Assembly: GCF_965660005.1 (NCBI RefSeq) | Contig: NZ_CBFHYF010000033.1 | Span: 1-18,292 of the forward strand | Source: Porticoccus sp965660005 | GTDB lineage: Bacteria > Pseudomonadota > Gammaproteobacteria > Pseudomonadales > Porticoccaceae | Direction of reading: 5' to 3' | Length of the DNA stretch: 18,292 bases | Notes under the pieces: generated by a model | Databases searched by the model: none | What the model was told of the DNA's origin: nothing | What the model saw: the letters and a program-made list of their open reading frames with translations, nothing else | Position numbers and translations under genes: made by a program | In this document: positions 7,094 to 13,796 of the stretch, one piece after another | Numbering within the stretch: the stretch's first letter is position 1 | Layout: the number at the start of each line of letters is the position of its first letter

Positions 7094-7864
7094 ATGGAAA
7101 ATCACGATAAACTCAGTGAAATCGAGGATTTTAAAGCACATCATCAGCCCGGGTTGATCGCACAGCGTCTGGATGATGGCCCGCAGTCGGTTTACCTTCG
7201 GGACTTTATTTACGGGGCGGTGGATGGTGCCATTACCACGTTTGCCATCGTTGCAGGCGTTGCCGGTGCGGGCCTGTCTTCCGCGGTGATTATTATCCTG
7301 GGTTTTGCCAACCTGCTGGCCGACGGTTTCAGCATGGCGGTGAGCAACTATCTGGGTACCCGGGCAGAAAATCAGCACCGCATCAAGATCCGCAATCGGG
7401 AAATTGAAGAGATCAGGCAATTTCCCGAGGGTGAAGTGGAGGAGATACGTCAGATTTATGCGCGCAAGGGGTTCGAAGGCCGGGTTCTCGAAGAGGCTGT
7501 GGAAGTGATCACCTCCGATGAGAAAACCTGGGTGGACACCATGGTTCAGGAAGAGTTTGGCCTGTCCCTGCAGTCGCATGATCCTCTCAAGGCCGGTCTG
7601 GCAACCTTTGTTGCTTTCTGTCTGGTGGGGTTTATACCGCTGATCACCTATGTCGCCAACTGGCTTTCCCCGGGCCTGATCGACCATGCCTTTGCCCTTT
7701 CGGCTGGCTTCACTGTGATGGCTTTTTTTGTTGTCGGTGCCATGAAGGGCCGGTTTGTCGATCAGGGCTGGCTGGTCTCGGGTCTGGAAACGGTGGCGAT
7801 AGGCGGCATCGCTGCCGGTATGGCCTTTGGGGTAGGTCTGCTGCTGAAGGGATTGGTTGCCTGA
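7094..7864 (+). CDS. VIT1/CCC1 family transporter with cytoplasmic metal-binding region
   Basis: The start is ATG 7094, with a GGAGTGGA ribosome binding site at 7083-7090; the longer TTG-initiated frame from 7031 would overlap the preceding gene and has no better support. The 256-residue product has five predicted membrane helices (about 37-60, 62-87, 165-190, 198-217, 228-253), the number known for VIT1-type iron/manganese transporters. Asp44 in helix 1 and Met81 in helix 2 occupy the positions of the translocation residues described for the eucalyptus VIT1 structure. The long segment between helices 2 and 3 (about 103-154) is rich in Glu (103, 105, 106, 112, 114, 116, 117, 153, 154) plus Met150, matching the family's cytoplasmic metal-binding domain. 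Bacterial homologues are less studied. Likely substrates are Fe2+ or Mn2+, inferred from the family. The stop codon is five bases from the convergent gcvR-like stop. Confidence 0.9.
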   Translation: MENHDKLSEIEDFKAHHQPGLIAQRLDDGPQSVYLRDFIYGAVDGAITTFAIVAGVAGAGLSSAVIIILGFANLLADGFSMAVSNYLGTRAENQHRIKIRNREIEEIRQFPEGEVEEIRQIYARKGFEGRVLEEAVEVITSDEKTWVDTMVQEEFGLSLQSHDPLKAGLATFVAFCLVGFIPLITYVANWLSPGLIDHAFALSAGFTVMAFFVVGAMKGRFVDQGWLVSGLETVAIGGIAAGMAFGVGLLLKGLVA

Positions 7865-7874
7865 TCCGGTCAGG
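7860..7874. repeat. Inverted repeat spanning two convergent stop codons
   Basis: CCTGA at 7860-7864 and TCAGG at 7870-7874 form a five-base stem with a five-base loop (TCCGG). The stem contains the TGA of the transporter gene and the complement of the TGA of the convergent regulator gene. It could act as a minimal bidirectional terminator, but it is short and lacks T-runs, so this may simply reflect two facing TGA codons. Confidence 0.3.
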
Positions 7875-8382
7875 ATTGCTCCAGTTCAACCATCAGGTCG
7901 TCTGACACGCTCTCCAATGCCTGTTGCAGGCGGCTTCTGTCGAGGCCCTGCGGCAACTGCAGGATCGCACTGGCGTGGAACAGAATTTCCGAACTCATCG
8001 GCGCATCTTCGCAATAGGTGTAGAGCTCCTCCACGTTGACCTGCAGTTTTGCCAGGATGCCGGAGATCTCGCCGACAATGCCCGGCCGGTCGTTGCCGAC
8101 CACGGATAGCGTGACGCACTCGCCATCGGGAGCGTGCAGCGAGGAGCAGGCTTCGCCGGTTACCCTAATACCATCGCGCTGCAATGCCTCCAGGGCAGTG
8201 AGCAGAGCGACCTGCCTGTCTTCGGCAATATCCACCAGCAGAATGCCAGCGAACTTGCCGGCCAGCCGTGACATGCTGCTTTCCAGCCAGTTGCCGCCAG
8301 CCCGGATAACCACATCGGCGATGCGTTCCACAATACCGGGTCGATCATCGGCAATGATGGTCAATGCGAGATAGTGTTTCAT
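7870..8382 (-). CDS. gcvR: GcvR-like regulator with two ACT domains
   Basis: The 170-residue protein consists of two ACT domains and nothing else. The first starts MKHYLALTIIADDRPGIV, with DRPGIV at 13-18, and continues GGNWLESSMSRLAGKFAG; the second has VGNDRPGIVGEISGIL, with DRPGIV at 98-103. This matches the 'glycine cleavage system transcriptional repressor' family. In E. coli GcvR binds glycine and blocks GcvA activation of gcvTHP by protein contact, with no DNA-binding domain of its own, and none is visible here. No gcv gene or gcvA lies in the window, so the target is inferred only from the family; the homologous proteins outside enterics are less well characterised. ATG 8382 is the natural start; an AGGAA lies upstream at rather long spacing. 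Confidence 0.82.
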   Translation of the reverse strand: MKHYLALTIIADDRPGIVERIADVVIRAGGNWLESSMSRLAGKFAGILLVDIAEDRQVALLTALEALQRDGIRVTGEACSSLHAPDGECVTLSVVGNDRPGIVGEISGILAKLQVNVEELYTYCEDAPMSSEILFHASAILQLPQGLDRSRLQQALESVSDDLMVELEQS

Positions 8383-8509
8383 GTGGCGGTTCTTATTCCT
8401 GTGATGTTGTGTGACTATTATGGCCTAAAAGCCGGCCCCGGGCCACGACCAGAGGTTAGCTTAACTGGTGGGCATTTTAAGGTCGCCGGATATCCAGAGG
8501 AGATTGAAA

Positions 8510-9322
8510 ATGCAGACCCTGAATCCGTTATTGTTGCTGGTGTTATGGCTGGGGTGTATCGATTTGCTGGCCGCCGCATCCCCCTTTTCAGGAGAGCACC
8601 GCACTCCCGAATTTGTCGCCCGCGACAATTATCGTCATCCGGCGGAAACCCTGGCCTTTTTTGAGGTGGAACCGGGCATGACGGTGGTGGAGATTTCACC
8701 GGGTGCTGGCTGGTATACCGAGATTCTCGCACCACTGGTCCAAAACGGGGGTGCCAATCGGGGCCGGTTATATGCCGCGCATTTTCCCAGTGACAGCGGT
8801 GTGCCCTACTACGAACAGTCGTTGGCAAAATTTACCGCGAAACTGGCGGCTTATCCGTCGCTGTACGGCGATGTCACCCTGACTACGTTTGATCCGGCGA
8901 ACGCGGTGCTCGCGGTGCCCGAGGGTGTTGCCGACCGGGTGCTGACGTTTCGCAATGTGCACAACTGGTTGCGCTCTGACAGTGAAGAAAAAGCCTTTGA
9001 ATTGTTCTTTCGGGCACTCAAGCCCGGTGGGGTACTCGGTGTTGTTGAGCATCGCAGCCGCCGCGCTATCGATCGGGCGGAAATGATTCGCAGCGGCTAT
9101 ATGCCGGAGGCCTACGTTATCGAACTGGCGGAAAAAGCCGGCTTTGTGCTGGCGGCCAGATCCGAGGTCAATGCCAATCCCCGGGATACGGCAGATCATC
9201 CCGAAGATGTCTGGACCCTGCCACCCACCCTGCGTTTGCAGGACAGGGACCGGGAGAAATATCAGGCCATCGGTGAAAGTGACCGCATGACGCTGAAATT
9301 TGTCAAACCGGCAACACCGTGA
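8510..9322 (+). CDS. Exported class I SAM-dependent methyltransferase-like protein
   Basis: ATG 8510 is chosen because GAGGAG at 8496-8501 lies eight bases upstream and because this start gives a clean signal peptide (hydrophobic residues 6-20, then LLAAAS as a likely cleavage region near 22-24). The 270-residue protein then shows a Rossmann methyltransferase core: VVEISPGAGWYTEILAPLV (59-77) as the SAM loop, a downstream VLTFRNVHNWL block, FRALKPGGVLGVVEHR as the post-motif strand, and DVWTLPPTLR near the C-terminus. This corresponds to the COG4798-type 'predicted methyltransferase' group, which is often annotated as periplasmic. An exported SAM enzyme is odd because SAM is cytoplasmic, and the substrate is unknown. 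The stop codon overlaps the GTG of the next gene (GTGA), implying translational coupling. Confidence 0.85.
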   Translation: MQTLNPLLLLVLWLGCIDLLAAASPFSGEHRTPEFVARDNYRHPAETLAFFEVEPGMTVVEISPGAGWYTEILAPLVQNGGANRGRLYAAHFPSDSGVPYYEQSLAKFTAKLAAYPSLYGDVTLTTFDPANAVLAVPEGVADRVLTFRNVHNWLRSDSEEKAFELFFRALKPGGVLGVVEHRSRRAIDRAEMIRSGYMPEAYVIELAEKAGFVLAARSEVNANPRDTADHPEDVWTLPPTLRLQDRDREKYQAIGESDRMTLKFVKPATP

Positions 9323-9555
9323 TTCTGATCCCGCCAGATCGATTGTCCGATGACCTGCTCACTGCCTTGCTGGAGGACTTCATCGCCCGCGAAGGCACGG
9401 ACTATGGTATTGAGGAGTTGACGCTGGATGCCAAACGGCAGCGCCTCAGGCGACAGGTCGAGCGCGGTGATGTGGTGATTACCTTTGACCCGGTGACAGA
9501 AAGTTGCAATCTGCTGTCGCGGCAACAGTTTCGTCAGCTGGCAGATTCGCCATGA
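9319..9555 (+). CDS. yheU: YheU family protein (UPF0270)
   Basis: This 78-residue soluble protein starts with a GTG overlapping the upstream stop codon by four bases. The sequence ILIPPDRLSDDLLTALLEDFIAREGTDYG, then EELTLDAKRQRLRRQVERGDVVITFD and a C-terminal LLSRQQF, aligns by eye with E. coli YheU along its whole length, including the REGTDYG core and the SRxQF end. The function of YheU is unknown. In E. coli it lies beside yheT, which encodes an alpha/beta hydrolase. Here too it is directly followed by an alpha/beta hydrolase gene, overlapping by four bases (ATGA), although that hydrolase belongs to a different subfamily. Confidence 0.9.
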   Translation: MILIPPDRLSDDLLTALLEDFIAREGTDYGIEELTLDAKRQRLRRQVERGDVVITFDPVTESCNLLSRQQFRQLADSP

Positions 9556-10214
9556 CAGACCTCCCCGTGCATTACCTGATAGATCGGCCGGCGGGGCAAA
9601 CACTGCCAGTGGGTACATTGATCCTGGCCCACGGTGCCGGTGCCCCGATGGACAGTGATTTTATGGCGGCGATCACTCGACAGTTGACTGCGGTCGGTTT
9701 GACTCTGGTGCGCTTTGAGTTTCCCTACATGCGCCAACGTCGTCTCACGGGAAAAAAGCGGCCACCGGATCGCCAGCCCGTATTGCTGGACTGTTGGCGT
9801 GAAGTCTACTCCCACTGCTGTGATCGCAAAGATCTTCCCGTCCCTATCCTGATCGGTGGTAAATCCATGGGAGGTCGCATGGCGAGTATGGTCGCCGACG
9901 AGCTGGGGGTGGCTGGGCTATGTTGCCTCGGATACCCCTTTCATGCGCCCGGCAAACCCGAGCGGATGCGGGTTGAGCACTTGCTGACCATGATTACGCC
10001 GGCCTTTATCTATCAAGGCACCCGTGATCCCTTTGGCAGGCCGGATGAGTTGGCTGCAGTGGCGTTGAGTCCTGCTGTAACGATGAGCTGGCTGGAGGAT
10101 GGCAATCATGACCTGAAACCCCGCAGGTCCTCTGGGCTCGACCAGTCTCAACATCTGGCTGCTGTCGCCGGATCAGTGTCGTCATTTGCCCGCGCCTATC
10201 TCGGGGAGGGCTGA
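9552..10214 (+). CDS. Alpha/beta hydrolase, small dienelactone hydrolase-like subfamily
   Basis: The start ATG overlaps the yheU stop as ATGA; a longer upstream frame would run through yheU and is rejected. The 220-residue cytoplasmic protein shows LILAHGAGAPMDSDFM (23-38) as the oxyanion region, RFEFPYMRQRR (54-64), the nucleophile elbow GGKSMGGRMA with Ser105, the acid region YQGTRDPFG with Asp159, and GDGNHDL-type DGNHDLKPR with His186. The triad is therefore complete. The pattern belongs to the group often annotated as 'alpha/beta family hydrolase' related to human TEX30/KANSL3 hydrolase domains. The substrate is unknown. It is the last gene of the three-gene overlapping unit begun at 8510. 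Confidence 0.88.
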   Translation: MTDLPVHYLIDRPAGQTLPVGTLILAHGAGAPMDSDFMAAITRQLTAVGLTLVRFEFPYMRQRRLTGKKRPPDRQPVLLDCWREVYSHCCDRKDLPVPILIGGKSMGGRMASMVADELGVAGLCCLGYPFHAPGKPERMRVEHLLTMITPAFIYQGTRDPFGRPDELAAVALSPAVTMSWLEDGNHDLKPRRSSGLDQSQHLAAVAGSVSSFARAYLGEG

Positions 10215-10427
10215 TAAATCACCAGAGCGGCAGGGTTGGGTGAGGCCTGTCTGAAAAACAGGAAACAGGGGGTAGGGACTCGATCCGGGTCGGACAGGAT
10301 TGTCGGTTGGTTTTTTCGAGCGAGCCGCCCATAACCACCGTCGGAGCAGCTGTCGGGACAGGCCGAAGTCTGTCAGTTGGTTTTCAATTCGACCGGAGAT
10401 AATTCCGGTCGGTCCCGATCGCCCTGA
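10215..10427. other. Convergent intergenic region with imperfect repeats and a hairpin
   Basis: This 213-base gap lies between the convergent hydrolase and acidic-protein genes. TGTCGGTTGGTTTT at 10301-10314 recurs as TGTCAGTTGGTTTT at 10371-10384, each preceded by GGACAGG (10292 and 10356), so the region looks like a decayed tandem duplication with a period near 70. GACCGG at 10391-10396 and CCGGTC at 10405-10410 can pair over an eight-base loop, possibly ending the minus-strand transcript. No gene was supported here. Confidence 0.4.
10405..10420 (+). repeat. 16-base dispersed repeat, copy 1
   Basis: CCGGTCGGTCCCGATC occurs here and again, exactly, at 17065-17080. Both copies lie in gaps between convergent transcripts and both adjoin short inverted repeats. 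An exact 16-base match is unlikely by chance in 18 kb, though with only two copies its significance is unproven. Confidence 0.5.
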
Positions 10428-11123
10428 TCAGGACTTCACCAGCATGGATATGGCGGCCAGTGCTTCCGGATCCTGCGCCTTGATTTTGTTGGCGATATGA
10501 TGCTGGAAGAAATAGCAGAAAGTCTCTTCGCCCTTGGCCGGATAGAGGCAGGCATCACCGGGCAGTACGGGTGTGCTGATGATTTTTTCATCGTTGATCA
10601 ACATGCCCTGCACAGTGCCGTCGAAAAGCAGTCGCCAGCTGACGACTTCTTTCAGGGTAATGCTTTTGAATCCGTCGCTCGACAGTACCGCGTGGGTGCC
10701 AATGGTATCGGGTAGTTCCTGAACAACATCACTGTCTGTTTCGCAATCGAGTTCATAGTATTCGGCGGCTGTTTCCAGCTCTAGTACCTTATAGATGGGC
10801 GCTTCAAAAAATACGTCATCAATGCCCGGATCGTAGTAGCCTTCCCAGTGACCGTTCAACGGATCCTGTATCTCGGTACACGGCATGATGTCATCGAGCC
10901 AGGGTACCAGTCCCACCACCTCGCCATCGGCCCGCAATGCCCAGCACAGTACTTTGATGCTGAACAATTTGCCGGGATGGGTCTCGTTGGAATAGATCAT
11001 TTCCAGACCATCGAGTTCGGGAGCGAGACGGATAATGCGACGGTTGAGCCGGGAAGAGTAGGGTTTCCCTGTGAAGAGATCGACCACGTTGTCCGTGTTG
11101 TGGTCAGGTGTTGAGGTAGTCAT
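10428..11123 (-). CDS. Conserved-looking acidic hypothetical protein
   Basis: I do not recognise the family. The 231-residue product starts at ATG 11123 behind a near-perfect ribosome binding site, GAGGAGG on the minus strand (11132-11138), which argues strongly for expression. It has no signal peptide or membrane helix. It opens with a polar segment containing VVDLFTGKPYSSRLNRRI (13-30) and then becomes strongly acidic, with EYYELDCETDSDVVQELPD near the middle and aromatic-rich beta-like segments (WEGYYDPGIDDVFFEAP). The end is a helical tail, HHIANKIKAQDPEALAAISMLVKS. Codon use looks like that of the neighbours. It stands alone, divergent from the cyclotransferase gene. The overall look is of a cytoplasmic conserved protein; no catalytic motif is evident. 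Confidence 0.8.
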   Translation of the reverse strand: MTTSTPDHNTDNVVDLFTGKPYSSRLNRRIIRLAPELDGLEMIYSNETHPGKLFSIKVLCWALRADGEVVGLVPWLDDIMPCTEIQDPLNGHWEGYYDPGIDDVFFEAPIYKVLELETAAEYYELDCETDSDVVQELPDTIGTHAVLSSDGFKSITLKEVVSWRLLFDGTVQGMLINDEKIISTPVLPGDACLYPAKGEETFCYFFQHHIANKIKAQDPEALAAISMLVKS

Positions 11124-11271
11124 AATACAGCCTCCTCAAATGGCGGTTCGAACAGGCCTCGGGGAACGCCTTCCCGGGTAGGGCCCTGGTACGGTGCGTA
11201 CGGCTAAAACGCATCCACACAAAATAAGGTACTACCGATCATTTCAAAGCACAATACTTTGGGTATATTTT

Positions 11272-11739
11272 GTGAGCTACTATTTTGCCTATGGCTCAAA
11301 TATGAATTTACAGCGTATGGTTGCGCGTGACTTGCGGGTCGTCAGCCAATGCGCTGGCTGGCTGGATGGCTATGGTCTGCGGTTCAATAAACGCTCCCGT
11401 CACGATGACCGGCTGGCTTGTGCCAATATTGTTTTTGCCCGGAGTGAGCGGGTGGAGGGTGTTCTTTACCGGCTGGAAAGTTCCACTGAAATTACCAAGC
11501 TGGACCCCTTTGAAGGTGCGCCATTCAGATACAGCCGCGAGCCTTTTCCGGTACAGACAGATTTCGGGGTCGTGCCCGCCTGGACCTATATAGCCAACCC
11601 CGCCGTGATCGATCACTCCATTCGCCCGGCACGCTGGTACGTCGAACATCTGCTGGCCGGTCGCGAGTACCTTTCCCCCGCATATTGGGAGAAAATCAAT
11701 AACACGGTTTGCTGTGAGGATGTGGCTATTGTCTGGTAG
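11272..11739 (+). CDS. Gamma-glutamylcyclotransferase-like protein
   Basis: The frame is open from 11194, but the family starts just before YFAYGSNM, so GTG 11272 is preferred, giving about 155 residues; its ribosome binding site is poor and the true start is uncertain. YGSN (7-10) forms the substrate-binding loop, and TKLDPFEGAPFRY (75-87) carries Glu81 at the position of the general base of the GGCT fold. Family members convert gamma-glutamyl amino acids or glutathione derivatives to 5-oxoproline; which substrate applies here cannot be said. Its last 20 bases overlap the start of epmC, suggesting co-transcription and translational coupling. The region upstream is AT-rich relative to the surroundings, consistent with a promoter. 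Confidence 0.82.
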   Translation: MSYYFAYGSNMNLQRMVARDLRVVSQCAGWLDGYGLRFNKRSRHDDRLACANIVFARSERVEGVLYRLESSTEITKLDPFEGAPFRYSREPFPVQTDFGVVPAWTYIANPAVIDHSIRPARWYVEHLLAGREYLSPAYWEKINNTVCCEDVAIVW

Positions 11740-12295
11740 AGCAGGCGGGTTTGACCCTCAAACGTGTCAGTTGATAGCGGTGTTCAACGGCCTGTTTGCC
11801 GAGTCCTGCAATACGCGACTGAGCGGTGGTGGTGAGGAGCCGGTTTATCTGCCGGCGGACGAGCGGAGTGGGCATCACCAGTTGATTTTCCGGCACGATT
11901 ATTTTTCCAGCGCGCTGCATGAAGTTGCTCATTGGTGTGTTGCCGGTGAACAGCGCCGTCTGCAAGTGGATTTTGGCTACTGGTACAGGCCGGATGGTCG
12001 CAGCCTCGATGAGCAAAAGTCTTTTGAGCAGGTCGAGATAAAACCCCAGGCACTGGAATGGATTTTTTCCGTTGCGGCACAACATCGCTTTCAGATCAGC
12101 GCGGATAACCTGTCCTCGGACATGGGTGCCAGTGACGCTTTTGCCGCCGCTGTCGCTGCACAGGCCCACAGCTGGTGTGCTGTGGGCAGTTTGCCAATGC
12201 GGGGAGCGCTGTTTGCCGCTGCACTATCGGCCCTGTTCGGTGGCGGGGACTATCTTGATCCCGGGCGCTACCCCGTGGATCCGCTGTATTCCTGA
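11720..12295 (+). CDS. epmC: Elongation factor P hydroxylase EpmC
   Basis: EpmC (formerly YfcM) hydroxylates the beta-lysyl-lysine of elongation factor P, the last step of the EpmA/EpmB/EpmC pathway that helps ribosomes through polyproline. The roughly 191-residue protein matches E. coli EpmC throughout: FNGLFAESCNTRL (22-34), EEPVYLPAD (39-47), the metal-site-like HEVAHWCVAGEQRR (67-80), VDFGYWYRPDGR (83-94), and VEIKPQALEWIF (105-116). The start is uncertain: ATG 11720 is used, with GTG 11714 and TTG 11729 as alternatives; all overlap the upstream gene. Neither EF-P nor the EpmA/EpmB genes are in the window. The pdxB gene follows after 130 bases on the same strand; in E. coli, epmC, mnmC and pdxB also lie in one chromosomal neighbourhood. 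Confidence 0.95.
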   Translation: MWLLSGRAGGFDPQTCQLIAVFNGLFAESCNTRLSGGGEEPVYLPADERSGHHQLIFRHDYFSSALHEVAHWCVAGEQRRLQVDFGYWYRPDGRSLDEQKSFEQVEIKPQALEWIFSVAAQHRFQISADNLSSDMGASDAFAAAVAAQAHSWCAVGSLPMRGALFAAALSALFGGGDYLDPGRYPVDPLYS

Positions 12296-12425
12296 TGGCG
12301 CTGTATAAACTGGCACACATCTGCCGATGGATGGGGTCCGGCATCACGCCAGAAAATCCTGCGGTAAAATGTGTCTGCTCATGCGGGCAACCGCAGAATG
12401 TCCTGAAGGGGGCCTCGAAAAGCCG

Positions 12426-13523
12426 ATGAAAATTGTTGCCGATGACAATATGCCATTGGTGCGGGAGCTGTTTTCGCCCTATGGCGAGGTGGTCACCTGG
12501 CCCGGCCGCGAGCTGAAGGCGGCCCATTTGAGGGATGCGGATGTGTTGTTGGTCCGCTCGGTTACCCCGGTCAATGCGGCACTGCTGAAAGGCAGTCCGG
12601 TACAATTTGTCGGTTCTGCCACCATTGGTGTCGATCATGTGGACACCGATTATCTGGTGTCCGGGGGGATTCAATTTGCCAATGCGCCGGGCTGCAACGC
12701 CAATGCTGTGGTTCAATATGTGCTCTCCGCCCTGTGTCACCTGCGTCCCGGTTGGCTCGGGGAAACAGTGGGTATTATCGGTTGCGGCAATGTCGGCGGG
12801 CGACTGTATCGCAGCTTGCGGGCGCTGGACGTTGATTGCCGCTGCTATGACCCGTTTCTCAATGCCTCTGCCAACGGGAACCTGACAGACTTTGAACGGG
12901 TGCTCGAAGCCGATATTCTCTGCCTGCATACCCCGCTGACGGTTGATGGCCCCCATCCGACCCACCACTTGTTGGATGAGGCCGCACTGATGCGATTTAC
13001 TCCTGGGGGACTGCTGCTCAACGCCGGGCGTGGACTGGTGGTGGATAATACTGCCCTGCTGCGGTTGAATCGTGACCAGCAATGGCAGGTTGTGCTGGAT
13101 GTGTGGGAGTCGGAGCCGGAGATATCATTGCCCTTGCTGGATCAGGTTGCCATCGGTACGCCGCACATCGCCGGGTACAGTGAAGACGGAAAAATCAATG
13201 GTACCCGGATGGTGTTCGAGGCATTTTGTCAGTGGTTGGGACAGCCCCCGCCAGTTGTATCCGGCCGGGATGAACCTGTCCGGTGGCTCCATGCCGGGTC
13301 CCTGTCGGAGGCCGTATTGAATGTTTACGATGTAGCAAAGGATGATCGGCATATGCGTGAGTCGCTTTTGTCCATCAGGGCTGAAGACACACCGGGTACC
13401 AGGTTTGACCAGTTGCGAAAAACGTACCCCGGTCGTCTGGAATTCCAGCATTTCGGCATCAAAGTGGATGGCGACGAGTCTTTGGCCCGACAGTTGACGG
13501 CACTGGGGTTTACCGTCGGCTAG
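12426..13523 (+). CDS. pdxB: Erythronate-4-phosphate dehydrogenase PdxB
   Basis: PdxB oxidises 4-phospho-D-erythronate in the DXP-dependent route to pyridoxal 5'-phosphate. The 365-residue protein starts MKIVADDNMPLV at ATG 12426, the family N-terminus; the open frame further upstream lacks homology. The D-2-hydroxyacid dehydrogenase fold is clear: GSATIGVDHVD (63-73), NAPGCNANAVVQYV (86-99), the NAD loop VGIIGCGNVGGRL (115-127), and LNAGRGLVVD (198-207) with the substrate Arg202. VLDVWESEP carries the catalytic Glu230 and GTPHIAGYS the catalytic His247. The C-terminal dimerisation domain follows and keeps the FGIKV segment. Its stop codon overlaps that of the small minus-strand gene downstream. 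The AlaA product encoded nearby is a PLP enzyme, though that is no proof of linkage. Confidence 0.96.
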   Translation: MKIVADDNMPLVRELFSPYGEVVTWPGRELKAAHLRDADVLLVRSVTPVNAALLKGSPVQFVGSATIGVDHVDTDYLVSGGIQFANAPGCNANAVVQYVLSALCHLRPGWLGETVGIIGCGNVGGRLYRSLRALDVDCRCYDPFLNASANGNLTDFERVLEADILCLHTPLTVDGPHPTHHLLDEAALMRFTPGGLLLNAGRGLVVDNTALLRLNRDQQWQVVLDVWESEPEISLPLLDQVAIGTPHIAGYSEDGKINGTRMVFEAFCQWLGQPPPVVSGRDEPVRWLHAGSLSEAVLNVYDVAKDDRHMRESLLSIRAEDTPGTRFDQLRKTYPGRLEFQHFGIKVDGDESLARQLTALGFTVG

Positions 13524-13699
13524 TGGCGGGATTTTCGGTTGCGCAGGGGCTGGTCGGTTTTTTGGCCCAGATCACTGAATGCATTCTGCACCATGTCTTC
13601 GGTAATCGGGATTTCCCTGCCGTTATCATCGATCAGGGCCGCACCGTGAAAATCAGGTGTGGTGGCCGCTTTGGCAGACTTGTCTTTCGGCTGACCCAT
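13520..13699 (-). CDS. Small conserved-type protein, PA1571 family-like
   Basis: This 59-residue gene is easily missed because a plus-strand frame of similar size runs through it. The minus-strand ATG at 13697-13699 is preceded by GGTGAG at about six bases. The protein is basic and polar with an internal motif, ALIDDNGREIPITEDMVQNAF (about 21-41), resembling the 'I.D..GREVPITE.M.Q.A' signature I recall from small pseudomonad proteins named after PA1571; the function of that family is unknown. The flanks are Lys/Arg-rich and low in complexity, ending RNRKSRH. Its stop codon and that of pdxB overlap on opposite strands (13520-13523). The assignment rests on the motif and ribosome binding site. 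Confidence 0.68.
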   Translation of the reverse strand: MGQPKDKSAKAATTPDFHGAALIDDNGREIPITEDMVQNAFSDLGQKTDQPLRNRKSRH

Positions 13700-13796
13700 G
13701 TTTGCTCACCGTTGGCATTTGTCAGGCAAAACATACCATGATTAACCCGCAAGGCAAGCCCTGAGAATTAAGTTTGCAGAGAGATTGGGAGTCGCA

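Noticed and set aside
6986..7687. 233-residue minus-strand open frame.
   Set aside because: It is antisense to the VIT1-like gene, whose motifs and helices are clear; the translated product looks like non-coding sequence.
12359..12396. Inverted repeat CTGCGGT/ACCGCAG upstream of pdxB, considered as a riboswitch or attenuator.
   Set aside because: The stem is only seven bases with a 24-base loop, there is no T-run and no known riboswitch core; chance is likely.
12096..13082. 328-residue minus-strand open frame.
   Set aside because: It is antisense to epmC and pdxB, both of which are certain, and the protein has a biased Gln/His/Arg-rich composition without domains.
13523..13741. 72-residue plus-strand open frame after pdxB.
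   Set aside because: The minus strand of the same stretch has a better ribosome binding site and a conserved-looking core; the plus frame starts on the pdxB stop and has no motif.
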